NCBI RefSeq assembly: GCF_014648635.1
Contig: NZ_BMRM01000003.1
Location: 372,001-436,000 of the forward strand
From: Streptomyces cinerochromogenes
Lineage (GTDB): Bacteria > Actinomycetota > Actinomycetes > Streptomycetales > Streptomycetaceae
DNA length: 64,000 bases
Direction of reading: 5' to 3'
Shown in pieces: positions 10,981 to 18,447 of this stretch. Positions within the stretch are counted from its first letter, which is position 1. Each line of letters starts with the position of its first letter. The notes below the pieces were generated by a model. The model did no database searches and was not told where the DNA came from. It saw nothing but the letters and a program-made list of their open reading frames with translations. Made by a program: the position numbers and the translations under genes.

Positions 10981-11748
10981 TCAGCTTGCAGAGGTGATCG
11001 GCCGGCCGAGGTGCCGGGCGAAGAAGCGGACCGCGCTGTCGGCCTCGAACCGGGGCAGTTCCTTGTGCTTGCCGGAGTTGGCGTGCAGGGTCTTCTCCTT
11101 CGAGGCGAAGGCGTCGAACAGCGCGAGACCGGCCTCGCGGGGGATGTGCTCGTCGTCCCACTGCATGTCGAACTCGATCGGGACGGTGATCTGCTTCGCC
11201 TTCTCGGCCAGCACGTCGGGCCAGTGCTGACCGAAGACCGCGGCGGTGATCCTCGGGTCGCTCGCCACCAGCGGTACTCCGATCGCGGTGCCCATGTTGA
11301 GGCCCCAGAACCCCACCGGCCCTTCGGAGCCGATCTCCGTGAGCTGCTGGAGGGCGTCCAGGGCCGCCTGGTACTCGGGCACGGCGAGTTCGGCCAGGTG
11401 GGCGTTGTAGCGGACGATGATCGGGCCTTCCGGCTCGCCGGCCGCCCTCGCGCGGAACATCTCGGCGATCTCCGCCTCGTCGTGCGCGGTGCGGGGCCGG
11501 TCGCCGTGGCCGGGCGCGTCGAGGACGGCGACGTGGAAGCCGCAGCCGGCCACGAGGAGCTTGGCCCGTCCGGACATCGCGGGGTGCTTTTTGTGGTTGC
11601 CGCCGCCGTGGGCCAGCAGAACCAGGGGCGCGCGCTCGCCCGCCCCGGAGGCCGGCGACCAGAGAACGCCGGGGACGTCACCGATGGTGAAGTCGCGTTC
11701 GACGATGCCGTTCGACGACGACTGACCGGAGAACTTGAGAGTGTGCAT
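10981..11748 (-). CDS. alpha/beta hydrolase (dienelactone-hydrolase-like) with Asn at the nucleophile site
   Basis: This 255-residue protein has an alpha/beta hydrolase fold. It has the strand-turn LVLLAHGGGNHKKHP, DAPGHGDRP and an elbow reading GFWGLNMGT. The family residue at position 151 is Ser (GxSxG); here the codon is AAC, so Asn replaces it, a one-base change from AGC. The acid region (MQWDDEHIP) and a C-terminal His (GKHKELPRF) remain. Either the protein has become a non-hydrolytic binder or enzyme, or the position is mutated or misread. It is cytoplasmic. A short leader ORF with a perfect Shine-Dalgarno lies 57 bp upstream. Confidence 0.82.
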   Translation of the reverse strand: MHTLKFSGQSSSNGIVERDFTIGDVPGVLWSPASGAGERAPLVLLAHGGGNHKKHPAMSGRAKLLVAGCGFHVAVLDAPGHGDRPRTAHDEAEIAEMFRARAAGEPEGPIIVRYNAHLAELAVPEYQAALDALQQLTEIGSEGPVGFWGLNMGTAIGVPLVASDPRITAAVFGQHWPDVLAEKAKQITVPIEFDMQWDDEHIPREAGLALFDAFASKEKTLHANSGKHKELPRFEADSAVRFFARHLGRPITSAS

Positions 11749-11805
11749 GGCGTGTTGCCTTTCGGGAGTGCCTGGTGATCGAGGCGCTCCCGGCGACAGC
11801 TGTGT

Positions 11806-11859
11806 CTATCGCTCGGCCGTGACGGGAAGGGGGAGCACCCACGGGGATACAGCGTTCAT
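11806..11859 (-). CDS. putative 17-residue leader peptide
   Basis: The ATG at 11859 is preceded after 5 nt by AAGGAGGTGA, a full-length match to the 16S anti-Shine-Dalgarno. It opens a 17-codon ORF (MNAVSPWVLPLPVTAER) ending in TAG, 57 nt before the hydrolase gene, whose own ribosome site (GAAAGG) is weaker. It could be a regulatory uORF in the hydrolase leader, or the surviving start of a deleted gene. No homology is recognisable. Confidence 0.4.
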   Translation of the reverse strand: MNAVSPWVLPLPVTAER

Positions 11860-12086
11860 GGGTCTCACCTCCTTGGCCGGTGTCACGGACGAGTGGAAAC
11901 TATCAGATCGATCATCAGCCCGGCCGGAGTTTTTCCGCCTTCGGAGGGTGCGCTGCCGGGCCGTTGAGCCGGAGGGCGTGCTCCCGGGCTGTTGGGCGGT
12001 GCGGCCAGGGCAGGCTGTCGGCGACTCGCCGGGGACGTCGCCGACAGCCCCGCCGGAAAGTGCCTGAGAGGGACGCGGGGCCGGCG

Positions 12087-12881
12087 TCAGGCGCGGCCGG
12101 CGCGGAGGAAGTCACGCATCAGGGCGCCCCACTGCTCGGGCTGTTCGACGAACGGCAGGTGCCCCGTGGGGATCTCCGCGTACTGCGCGCCCGGGATGGT
12201 GTCGGCGAGCTGCCGGTGATGGTGCGGTGTGACGAGCTGGTCGAGGGTGGTGGAGATGACGAGGGTCGGTACGGCGATGGCGGGGAGGTCGGCTCGTACG
12301 TCGACGTGGTCGATGAGCAGGTCCAGGTGTTCCGGGGTGCCGGGCGGGATCGTGGCTGCGGTGTTCTTGAGGGCCGTGTCGAGGGCGTCCTGGCCGACGG
12401 CGTCCAGGGCGGGGGCGCTGAGGCCGAGCAGGGACAGGAAGCCGGCCAGGTGCTCCAGGTCGTCGGAGCGCAGCAGGTCCCGCCAGATCCGGGCCGCCAG
12501 CAGCATCCGCGGGTTGGGGTGGGCGAACCCCGCGGTGAGGATGAGAGCGGTGACGCGTTCGGGGTGCCGGGTGGCGGCCCGGACCGCGACGGAACTGCCG
12601 AGCGAGTAGCCCGCGATGGCGAAGGATTCCACGCCTTCCTCCACGGCGGTGGCGACGAGTTCGTCGGCCAGGCCGTCCAGGGAAAGCGGAGCGCCTGCGC
12701 GCGGCGTTCGGCCGGTGCCGGGATAGTCGGGGCCGACGACGGTGTGCTGCGCGGCCAGAGTGTCCAGCACCGGGCCGTAGTTGGCGTCGATGCCGCCGCC
12801 GGCTCCGTGGGCGAGCAGCAGGCCCGGGCCGGTGCCGCGCACGATGCGGCCGAGGCTTGAGGTGGGCAGAGCAGTGGACAT
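12087..12881 (-). CDS. alpha/beta fold hydrolase
   Basis: This is a 264-residue alpha/beta hydrolase with an intact triad: Ser in AGYSLGSS, Asp in STTLDQLVTP and His in PTGHLPFVEQPEQW. The HGAGGGIDANYG segment forms the oxyanion region, and a short lid follows the nucleophile strand. No signal peptide is present. The substrate cannot be predicted; such proteins in Streptomyces range from esterases to C-C hydrolases. Start ATG at 12881 with GGAGAGA upstream. It lies 31 bp downstream of a broken MFS gene on the same strand and may once have been co-transcribed with it from the MerR-type promoter at 13359-13389. Confidence 0.85.
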   Translation of the reverse strand: MSTALPTSSLGRIVRGTGPGLLLAHGAGGGIDANYGPVLDTLAAQHTVVGPDYPGTGRTPRAGAPLSLDGLADELVATAVEEGVESFAIAGYSLGSSVAVRAATRHPERVTALILTAGFAHPNPRMLLAARIWRDLLRSDDLEHLAGFLSLLGLSAPALDAVGQDALDTALKNTAATIPPGTPEHLDLLIDHVDVRADLPAIAVPTLVISTTLDQLVTPHHHRQLADTIPGAQYAEIPTGHLPFVEQPEQWGALMRDFLRAGRA

Positions 12882-12912
12882 AGGTGTCTCTCCTTCGGTT
12901 TCTGAGTGGGGT

Positions 12913-13350
12913 TCACTGCCGGGTGGTGGCCGCGGCGAGTGTGAGGGCTGTGGGGGAAGGGGCGGACCGGAAGGTGGTGCGCCAGCCCGAGTGGTCGTAG
13001 AGCCAGGCGCCCAGGGGGGCGCCGAGGACGGTGGTCAGGTTCCAGCCGGCGGTCACGACGGCGACGGCGCGGCCACGCCGTGACACAGGTGTCATCGCCA
13101 CGGCGATCACACCGCCATCGCGGAGGTGGTGCTGTGGGTGAGCGTGGTCGGCGTCCGCGCCGCCGCCAGGGCGCCGAGGCCGCCTGCCGAAGCCGCGGCG
13201 ATGGTGCCGGCGACGAACACGTCCAGCAGGACCGGCGGCGCGCGGCGGCGGGGGAGTCGCACCAGCGGTGAGCACTGCCAGGGCGGCCGTGCGGTCCGGC
13301 ACCGACGGCAGCGGCCGTCGGAGCGTTGAGGGGGTGGTGCTGGTGGTCAT
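12913..13350 (-). pseudogene. MFS transporter remnant (DHA1 type)
   Basis: The frame starts convincingly (MTTSTTPSTLRRPLP...) and ends with a real MFS segment (VSRRGRAVAVVTAGWNLTTVLGAPLGAWLYDHSGWRTTF). The middle, however, is an Arg-rich out-of-frame reading. The matching membrane-like sequence (DVFVAGTIAAASAGGLGALA) lies in another frame across about 13145-13250. Only 145 codons remain of a protein normally near 400 residues, so there is at least one frameshift plus large deletions. The regulator it was paired with, the divergent MerR gene at 13410, and the shared promoter are intact. Confidence 0.75.
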
Positions 13351-13358
13351 GACCAGGA

Positions 13359-13389
13359 CGCTAAAGTCTCACATCGGTGTGAGAGTCAA
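13359..13389 (-). promoter_or_regulatory. MerR-class promoter between MFS remnant and MerR gene
   Basis: On the minus strand TTGACT and TTAGCG are 19 bp apart with a central perfect dyad TCTCACA-CCGA-TGTGAGA (13367-13384). This is the over-spaced layout that MerR proteins activate. It reads into the MFS remnant, and the MerR gene starts 20 bp away on the other side. Confidence 0.75.
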
Positions 13390-13409
13390 TCGGGTGAGGT
13401 GCAGGTCAC

Positions 13410-13829
13410 ATGCGCATCGGGGAGATGGTCCGCCGCACCGGGGTCAGCGAGCGACTGCTGCGCTACTACGAGGAGCAGGGGCTACTGGCGCCGACGAGGC
13501 TGCCGAGCGGCTACCGGGTCTACAGCGACGCGGACGTGGACACCGTCCGGCGCATCCGCTTCCTGCTCGCCGCCGGACTGCCGACAGCCCTCATCGCCCG
13601 GGTCCTGCCGTGCGTCCGCGACGACAGCACGACCCTGGCGCCGGTGTGCTCCGACCTGGTGGCGGATCTGCGCCGCGAGCGTGAGCGCATCACTTGCGCG
13701 ATCAATGACCTGGAGGCGTCACGGAGTGTGCTGGACACGGTCATCGCCGCGGGCCCGGACGCCCCCGAGCCGGACGCCGGTGTGGACGCCGCCGAGTTGA
13801 CGATCCGACAGCCGGCGTCCCGGGGCTGA
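13410..13829 (+). CDS. MerR-family transcriptional regulator
   Basis: This is a 139-residue MerR protein. The winged helix is MRIGEMVRRTGVSERLLRYYEEQGLL, then SGYRVYSDADVDTVRRIRFL. A coiled coil (ADLRRERERITCAINDLEASRSVLD) precedes a short C-terminal tail. Cys residues occur at CVRDDS, VCSDL and TCAIN, but no clear metal-site pattern is visible. It is divergent from the MFS remnant and an intact MerR-style promoter separates them. It is presumably the activator of that now-broken efflux gene and perhaps of the hydrolase behind it. Confidence 0.9.
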   Translation: MRIGEMVRRTGVSERLLRYYEEQGLLAPTRLPSGYRVYSDADVDTVRRIRFLLAAGLPTALIARVLPCVRDDSTTLAPVCSDLVADLRRERERITCAINDLEASRSVLDTVIAAGPDAPEPDAGVDAAELTIRQPASRG

Positions 13830-13841
13830 CGCCGGCCGCCT

Positions 13842-13863
13842 CCCGCCGGTTTCGGCCGGCGGG
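13842..13863 (+). terminator. hairpin terminator after MerR gene
   Basis: CCCGCCGG and CCGGCGGG form a perfect 8-bp stem with a 6-nt loop, 13 bp after the MerR stop. The following stretch to 14120 shows no supportable gene. Confidence 0.6.
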
Positions 13864-14120
13864 TCGGCACACGGTCTCTCCAACGCCACCTCCACGAACT
13901 CGGCGTCGAGTCGACAGCCGCTCGAAGCGGCTGCACGGACGCCCCCGCCCTGCGACGGGCGGTACGACGCCGGTACGGCACCACGCCTGCCGGCCTACGC
14001 CGCCACGGCCCGGGTGACGGCGACGTCCCCGCAGACCGCCCCACTGCTCCCTGGCGACCGTCTCGCCGGCCGTGGCGCCCCCGGACGCGAGTGCTCCCGA
14101 GCGATGCCGGCATGCCGGCG

Positions 14121-14812
14121 TCAGGCCAGGTTCTTCTCCAGGGCGGCGATGTACGCGTGGATGAAGTGATCGCGCACACCGTCGCTCGACGGTGCGAGCG
14201 GGTCGGCGACGTAACCCTTGGCATGGTCGGCGAGACCGCCGAAGAGGGACGTCTTCTCGCGGAGCCGGCCGTCGGAGTCGAGGTAGCGCAGGGTCTCGAC
14301 GTGGGTGTAGGCGGGCTCCGGCGGCAATGTCGGGACGACGTCATTGTTGTTGACGAAGCGGAACATGCGCTGCTTGAAGCCCTTGTCGCACGCCTCGGCC
14401 AGGAAGCGGTCACAGGTGCGGGGCCGGCCGTACGTGTAGACGCCGTCCGCGAGCAGCTTGGGATCCTCGAGGTACAGCCGTGCACCGGCGAGCATGGCCA
14501 GGGCGCCCCCGAGGCTGTGACCGGTGAAGAACAGGCTCTGCCCGTTCGTCCGCGTCTCCTCCAGGGCGGTCTTGACGGTGGGGAAGACGGATTCCAGGGC
14601 TTGGGCGAAGCCGTAGTGGACGTACCCGGTGTTCGCGGGGCCGGGCCAGGGCGGGGTGGTGGTGTCGGAGAGCCAGTCGCGGATCTGAGCGGGCTCGGTG
14701 CCGCGGAAGGCGGTGTGAAGCGGGTGCGGTGGTGCCGTACCGTCTCGAACCCCCCTTGGCGGGCCTGCTTCTCGATGGTGGCCTCGTCCTTGTATGCGGG
14801 TCGCGGCAGCAT
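14121..14812 (-). pseudogene. class 3 lipase, internally deleted and frameshifted
   Basis: The ATG at 14812 opens a family-like start (MLPRPAYKDEATIEKQARQ) that runs to HHRTRFTPP. Near 14716 similarity jumps to another frame (LHTAFRGTEPAQIRDWLSD) and continues to the stop at 14121. The segment that should precede AFRGTE in homologues is missing, so there is an internal deletion with a frameshift. The N-terminal part is also shorter than usual. Downstream features of a class 3 lipase remain (TGHSLGGALAMLAGARL with the Ser nucleophile, RFVNNNDVVPTLPP with the Asp, and a late His). The product would not fold as a normal lipase. Confidence 0.75.
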
Positions 14813-14828
14813 GGAAGAGGCCTGATAG

Positions 14829-14860
14829 ATTCATTGACACGAATATTCGTCGGAGTGAAT
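14829..14860. promoter_or_regulatory. ArsR operator and leaderless promoter
   Basis: A 12-bp perfect palindrome ACGAATATTCGT (14839-14850) lies between a TTGACA box (14834-14839) and a TGAATA -10-like box (14856-14861). An outer pair ATTCA/TGAAT is exactly symmetric about the same centre, giving a 32-bp dyad. The start codon at 14870 falls at the expected transcription start, so the transcript is probably leaderless and self-repressed. Confidence 0.65.
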
Positions 14861-14869
14861 ACTGGGCGC

Positions 14870-15727
14870 ATGGACGCACTCCTCGCCGCACTGGCCGATC
14901 CAGCCCGCTGGCGGCTGGTGGGCCTGCTGGCCGAACGACCCCGCTCGGTCGGTGTTCTCGCACAGCTGGCCCAGGCCCGCCAGCCGCAGACGACCAAGCA
15001 CCTGCAGACCCTTGAGCGTGCCGGCATCGTCACCTCCCAGCGCATCGGCCAGCGCCGCGTCTACGCCCTCCGGTCCACCGCCCTGCGCGAGCTGGCGACC
15101 GTACTCGGCCGACTCGCCGACACCGCGGACCAGGCCGACAACGGCCCGCGTGCGACGTACGACCGTCAGGAGCGCGCCCTGGACGCGGAGCGGCTCGCTG
15201 CCCGGGAAGCGGGCTGGGCGGACGGCCGTTCCTTCACCTTCCACCGCTCGCTGACGGCACGTCCCGAGCGGGTCTGGCGCCACCTGACCGAGACCGCCCT
15301 GCTCGCCCGCTGGTGGACCCCCGACGACCTGCGCGTCAGCGAACTCGTCTTCGAGGCGCGCCCCGGCGGGCGCATCGTCCAGGCGTACCGTGACGCCGAA
15401 GTCGTCGAGAACTCGGACCTGGTCGTCGGACGCGCGCAGGGCGTCGTCGACGACCTGCGTCCCGGCGAGCACCTCGCCTACCGCCTGTGCCCCCTGCTTC
15501 CCGACGGCCGCCCCGCCTTCACCGCACACATCCGCATGGACCTGCGGCCCAAGGGAACGGGCACGGGCCTCGACGTCCACTGGCGCATCACCGACAGCAC
15601 CGTCGGCTCCGCCGACTTCGTCGCCGGTATCGAGACCGGCTTCGGTCAGAGCCTGGACAGACTCGCGGCTCTTCTCCGCGAGCACGCGCACGACACCGAC
15701 AGCATCGACGCGAGGAGCACGAGATGA
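14870..15727 (+). CDS. ArsR-family HTH fused to an SRPBCC (AHSA1-like) domain
   Basis: This is a 285-residue two-domain protein. Residues 1-95 are an ArsR winged helix (MDALLAALADPARWRLVGLLAERPRSVGVLAQLAQARQPQTTKHLQ). Residues about 120-280 are an SRPBCC/AHSA1 hydrophobic-cavity domain (FTFHRSLTARPERVWRHLTETALLARWWTPDDL). No metal-binding cysteine motif is present, so the cavity domain is the likely ligand sensor. The ATG at 14870 gives the canonical ArsR start, sits at the predicted transcription start and lacks a well-spaced ribosome site. The gene is coupled by a 4-bp overlap to the DHFR-like gene, which is probably the enzyme it controls. Confidence 0.85.
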   Translation: MDALLAALADPARWRLVGLLAERPRSVGVLAQLAQARQPQTTKHLQTLERAGIVTSQRIGQRRVYALRSTALRELATVLGRLADTADQADNGPRATYDRQERALDAERLAAREAGWADGRSFTFHRSLTARPERVWRHLTETALLARWWTPDDLRVSELVFEARPGGRIVQAYRDAEVVENSDLVVGRAQGVVDDLRPGEHLAYRLCPLLPDGRPAFTAHIRMDLRPKGTGTGLDVHWRITDSTVGSADFVAGIETGFGQSLDRLAALLREHAHDTDSIDARSTR

Positions 15728-16326
15728 CCCAGCAGAGCAGCGGCCGCCGCATCGTCACCAACACGGCCCTCTCCCTCGACGGCCGCTACGCCGCCCCGGA
15801 CAACCCGCTGGACATGAGCTGGGTGATGCCCTACGCCGTGACCGACGTCGCCCGTGACCACCTGGCGAGCCTTCACCGGACGGCGACGACGGCCCTGCTC
15901 GGCCGCGTCAACGCCGAGGGTTTCCTCGGCTTCTGGCCCACCGTCATCGGCATGGAAGGCGCCGACCCGCGCGACGAGGCCTTCGCGAAGTGGCTCGTCG
16001 ACACCGACAAGGTCGTCCTGTCCTCCACTCTCGACCAGGCGCCCTGGGAGCGGACGACGATCGTCGACAAGCCCACCGGCGAAGTCGTCACCGACCTCAA
16101 AGCCACCGAGGGCGGTGACGTCCTCGTCCTGTCCAGCGCCAGCGTCATCAAAGCACTGCTGGCAGCCGACGCGGTCGACCGGTTGGCCCTCACCGTCTTC
16201 CCGGTCTTCCTCGGCGGCGGACCGCGCCTCTTCGAGGACGGCCTGCCGGCCGGCAAGTGGACCCTCGTCAGCCAGGCCGCGGGCGAGCACGGCACGTTGG
16301 CTCTCGTCTACGACCGGCTCCGCTGA
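15724..16326 (+). CDS. dihydrofolate-reductase-family protein (RibD C-terminal domain)
   Basis: This is a 200-residue protein of the RibD C-terminal/DHFR-like superfamily. It begins RIVTNTALSLDGRYAAPDNP, has LLGRVNAEGFLGFW, DTDKVVLSSTLDQAPWERT and VLSSASVIKALLAADAVDRL, and ends with the conserved VFLGGGPRLFEDG NADPH-binding turn. Family members reduce small carbonyl or pyrimidine substrates with NADPH, but most stand-alone actinomycete members have no assigned substrate. Start ATG overlaps the ArsR-SRPBCC stop (ATGA), so it is in a two-gene operon controlled by that repressor. Confidence 0.88.
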   Translation: MTQQSSGRRIVTNTALSLDGRYAAPDNPLDMSWVMPYAVTDVARDHLASLHRTATTALLGRVNAEGFLGFWPTVIGMEGADPRDEAFAKWLVDTDKVVLSSTLDQAPWERTTIVDKPTGEVVTDLKATEGGDVLVLSSASVIKALLAADAVDRLALTVFPVFLGGGPRLFEDGLPAGKWTLVSQAAGEHGTLALVYDRLR

Positions 16327-16656
16327 GCCGGGGATCCGACAGGCCGGCCGCCAGGTCCTCCCCGCCGGGGTGAACTACGGCAGGCAGGAGAAGGATCGCA
16401 CCGCGCACCGCCGTACGCCCGTGAACGGCGCTGCCGCCGGGTCCACCGTACGGCCACCGTCAGCGAGGCGGCCACCCCGGCCGTACTTGATATTTCTCGG
16501 CTCCTCAAGTCGGTCCACACCGGATAACTCACATTCCGTACGGGACAACGTCTGGAAAGAACGGTGCACATGCCCTTCATCCCGTGAAACTAACCCGGGT
16601 TTTGTGTGCTTGTGGGGCTGGGACAAGGGCATCCGGTGGCCAGGAGGTTGATAACG
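16327..16656. other. non-coding leader region of the hydrophobic peptide gene
   Basis: No supportable gene is present. The region is locally A/T-richer from about 16485. Its last 60 bp resemble the region upstream of the paralogue at 40612 (TTTTGTGTGCTT and CAGGAGGTTGATAAC shared). It also contains a perfect AACCCGGGTT palindrome at 16592-16601. Confidence 0.5.
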
Positions 16657-16827
16657 ATGGTTCCCCTGCTTCTGGTTCTTCTGCTGGCTCTGATCCTCTT
16701 CGGTGCGGGTTTCGCACTGAAGGCGTTGTGGTGGATCGCGGTCATCGTGCTGGTCGCCTGGCTGCTCGGCTTCGTCGTCCGGCCCGCGGGCAGTGGTGGC
16801 CGCAGGGGGCGTTGGTACCGCTGGTAG
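16657..16827 (+). CDS. small hydrophobic membrane peptide, copy 1
   Basis: This is a 56-residue peptide with two hydrophobic segments (VPLLLVLLLALILFGAGFAL and WWIAVIVLVAWLLGFVV) joined by Lys-Ala-Leu and ending in a basic-aromatic tail (GRRGRWYRW). It is too short for enzymatic function and should sit in the cytoplasmic membrane. A strong AGGAGG ribosome site lies 9 nt before the ATG at 16657. A paralogue at 40612 differs at only a few positions and shares the upstream leader. Similar small hydrophobic proteins in Streptomyces are uncharacterised. A 12-bp-stem terminator follows. Confidence 0.85.
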   Translation: MVPLLLVLLLALILFGAGFALKALWWIAVIVLVAWLLGFVVRPAGSGGRRGRWYRW

Positions 16828-16869
16828 GCGAAGGTGCCCTGAGCGCGCAGCCCGTGCCCCGCGCACGGA

Positions 16870-16911
16870 CACCAGTGGGGCCCGGCCGGGTACGGCCGTG
16901 CCCCACTGGTG
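16870..16911. terminator. hairpin terminator between convergent genes
   Basis: CACCAGTGGGGC and GCCCCACTGGTG form a perfect 12-bp stem with an 18-nt G/C-rich loop, between the hydrophobic peptide gene and the convergent arr gene. It can serve both. Confidence 0.8.
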
Positions 16912-16972
16912 CACGTCCCCGGCGATCGGCGCGGGGCCTGGCCGCGGGCCTCCGGGGACTCGACGGACCCCG

Positions 16973-17401
16973 TCAGTCCAGGATCGTGGCGATGCCACGG
17001 CGGCGAAGGTCGGCCAGCCCGTCCAGCATGGCCTCGATCTGCTCGGGGGAGTGCCCGACCCATGCCTTGAGCTCCGACACGACGCGCACAGGCTCGCGCG
17101 TGCGATAGGAGCGGGTGGGGTTGCCCGGGAACTTCCTGTCGGTGACGTTGGGGTCGTCCTCCAGATCGCCGGTCGGCTCCACCACGTAGATCCGTGCCGG
17201 CCCTTCGCCGACTGCGAGCTCTGCACCCCAGGCGGCGGCATCCAGGGTCTCGGAAACGTAGACATGGCGGGACGTGCGTCCCGCCTCGTAGTTGGAGGCG
17301 CGGCCAGGGGTCAACAGATCCCCCGGTACGAGGTCTGCCTTCGTACCGTGCAGGTAGGTTCCCGCCTCGTACACCTGGAAGGGGACGGGGGCACTGGTCA
17401 T
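16973..17401 (-). CDS. arr: rifamycin ADP-ribosyltransferase
   Basis: This 142-residue protein is the full length of the Arr family, which inactivates rifamycins by transferring ADP-ribose from NAD+ to the C23 hydroxyl. Family landmarks are all present: YLHGTKADLVPGDLLTPG, SNYEAGRTSRHVYVSETLDAA, WGAELAVGEGPARIYVVEPTG, DDPNVTDRKFPGNPTRSYR and GHSPEQIEAM. The conserved His (HGTKADL), Tyr (VYVSETLDAA) and Asp (DDPN) positions are kept. Start ATG at 17401. It stands alone, with a bidirectional terminator at its 3' end. Chromosomal arr genes are common in environmental actinomycetes; nothing suggests recent mobility here. Confidence 0.93.
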   Translation of the reverse strand: MTSAPVPFQVYEAGTYLHGTKADLVPGDLLTPGRASNYEAGRTSRHVYVSETLDAAAWGAELAVGEGPARIYVVEPTGDLEDDPNVTDRKFPGNPTRSYRTREPVRVVSELKAWVGHSPEQIEAMLDGLADLRRRGIATILD

Positions 17402-17639
17402 GGGCTACTCCTTCGGCCTGGCCCTGGGGACGACAGGGACCATGATGCGCACACCGACGGACCGACGGCACCAGCACCGCGGGACGCGGCCGAGGCTGCC
17501 GTCGCCGCTCCGCACGCCAGGATGGTCACGCCTCTCCCCAGGCGCCGTGCGGGGTGCACGGGGCGTCTGCTCTGTGGCTGAAGGAAATGTGTTCGACCGG
17601 CCGGGGCCGGCCAGGCGAAGATGCGCACTTGTGACAACG

Positions 17640-18341
17640 ATGAAGCAGTCCCTGATCCGGGCCGCAGCCCGCAACAACGCCGAGTGGTGTGCGTCGATGA
17701 ACCGATCGCACGGCTTGACGGGCGAGTTCGGAGAGCAGGCCTGGGCCGTCCCCTCCCGGCCGCCGCTGTACTACCCCGACGCGGTGACGCTGGTGCCGGG
17801 GGCCGATGCCGCCGCGTTGGTGGACCGGATCGACACCGCTGCCGCCGGCGCCTGTGTCAAGGACAGCTTCGCCGACCTCGACCTGACGGGGGCCGGGTTC
17901 GAGGTGCTGTTCGACGCGCAGTGGATCCACCGCCCGGCGGGCGCGCCGCCCACCTCACCCGGTCTCGCCTGGGACGTCGTCAGGGACCGGGACACGTTGC
18001 GGGCCTGGGCCCTTGCCTGGGACGACGGGGACGGCAACGCGGACCTCTTCCGGCCCGAGCTGCTCGACGACCCGGCCACGTCCGTGTTCGTCGGACGCTC
18101 CCCTGACGGCCGGGTGGCCGCCGGGGCGGTGGCGAGCCGCAGCGACGATGTGGTCGGAATCTCCAACGTCTTCGCGGTGGAGGGCGGCGCCGACCGGGCC
18201 TGGCCGGGGGTGCTGGACGCAGCGCACCGGTTGTTCCCGGCCCTGCCCGTGGTCGGCTACGAGCACGGCGCGGACCTGGAAGCCGCTGTCCGCCACGGCT
18301 TCGAGGCGGTCGGCCCGCTGCGGGTCTGGCTGCGGGGGTAG
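17640..18341 (+). CDS. uncharacterised protein, possibly GNAT-like
   Basis: This 233-residue protein begins MKQSLIRAAARNNAEWCASM, a start seen in several uncharacterised actinomycete proteins. The C-terminal half (SVFVGRSPDGRVAAGAVASRSDDVVGISNVFAV ... VVGYEHGADLEAAVRHGFEAVGPLRVWL) has the strand pattern of the GNAT acyltransferase fold, with the terminal GFEAVGPLRVWL strand. The acetyl-CoA pyrophosphate loop (RxxGxG/A) is not recognisable, so activity is uncertain. A GTG three codons earlier (17631) is an alternative start. It converges on the polyol permease gene across a long inverted repeat. Confidence 0.7.
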   Translation: MKQSLIRAAARNNAEWCASMNRSHGLTGEFGEQAWAVPSRPPLYYPDAVTLVPGADAAALVDRIDTAAAGACVKDSFADLDLTGAGFEVLFDAQWIHRPAGAPPTSPGLAWDVVRDRDTLRAWALAWDDGDGNADLFRPELLDDPATSVFVGRSPDGRVAAGAVASRSDDVVGISNVFAVEGGADRAWPGVLDAAHRLFPALPVVGYEHGADLEAAVRHGFEAVGPLRVWLRG

Positions 18342-18347
18342 TTGATC

Positions 18348-18445
18348 CGCGGGTCACGTTCCCGGCCTCAGCGGCGTTGAGGCCGCCTCACGCACAGAGG
18401 GCGCGGGGACCCACCGGGCGTGACGGGCCGGGAACGTGACCCGCG
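18348..18445. terminator. bidirectional terminator, 20-bp perfect inverted repeat
   Basis: CGCGGGTCACGTTCCCGGCC (18348-18367) is repeated exactly in inverse at 18426-18445, with a 58-bp spacer that itself holds a small CCTCA/TGAGG hairpin. It fills the gap between two convergent genes and touches the stop of the permease gene. Confidence 0.7.
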
Positions 18446-18447
18446 TA

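Noticed and set aside
12781..13083. Plus-strand frames across the MFS remnant as a separate gene
   Set aside because: They are antisense to recognisable MFS sequence and have no independent support.
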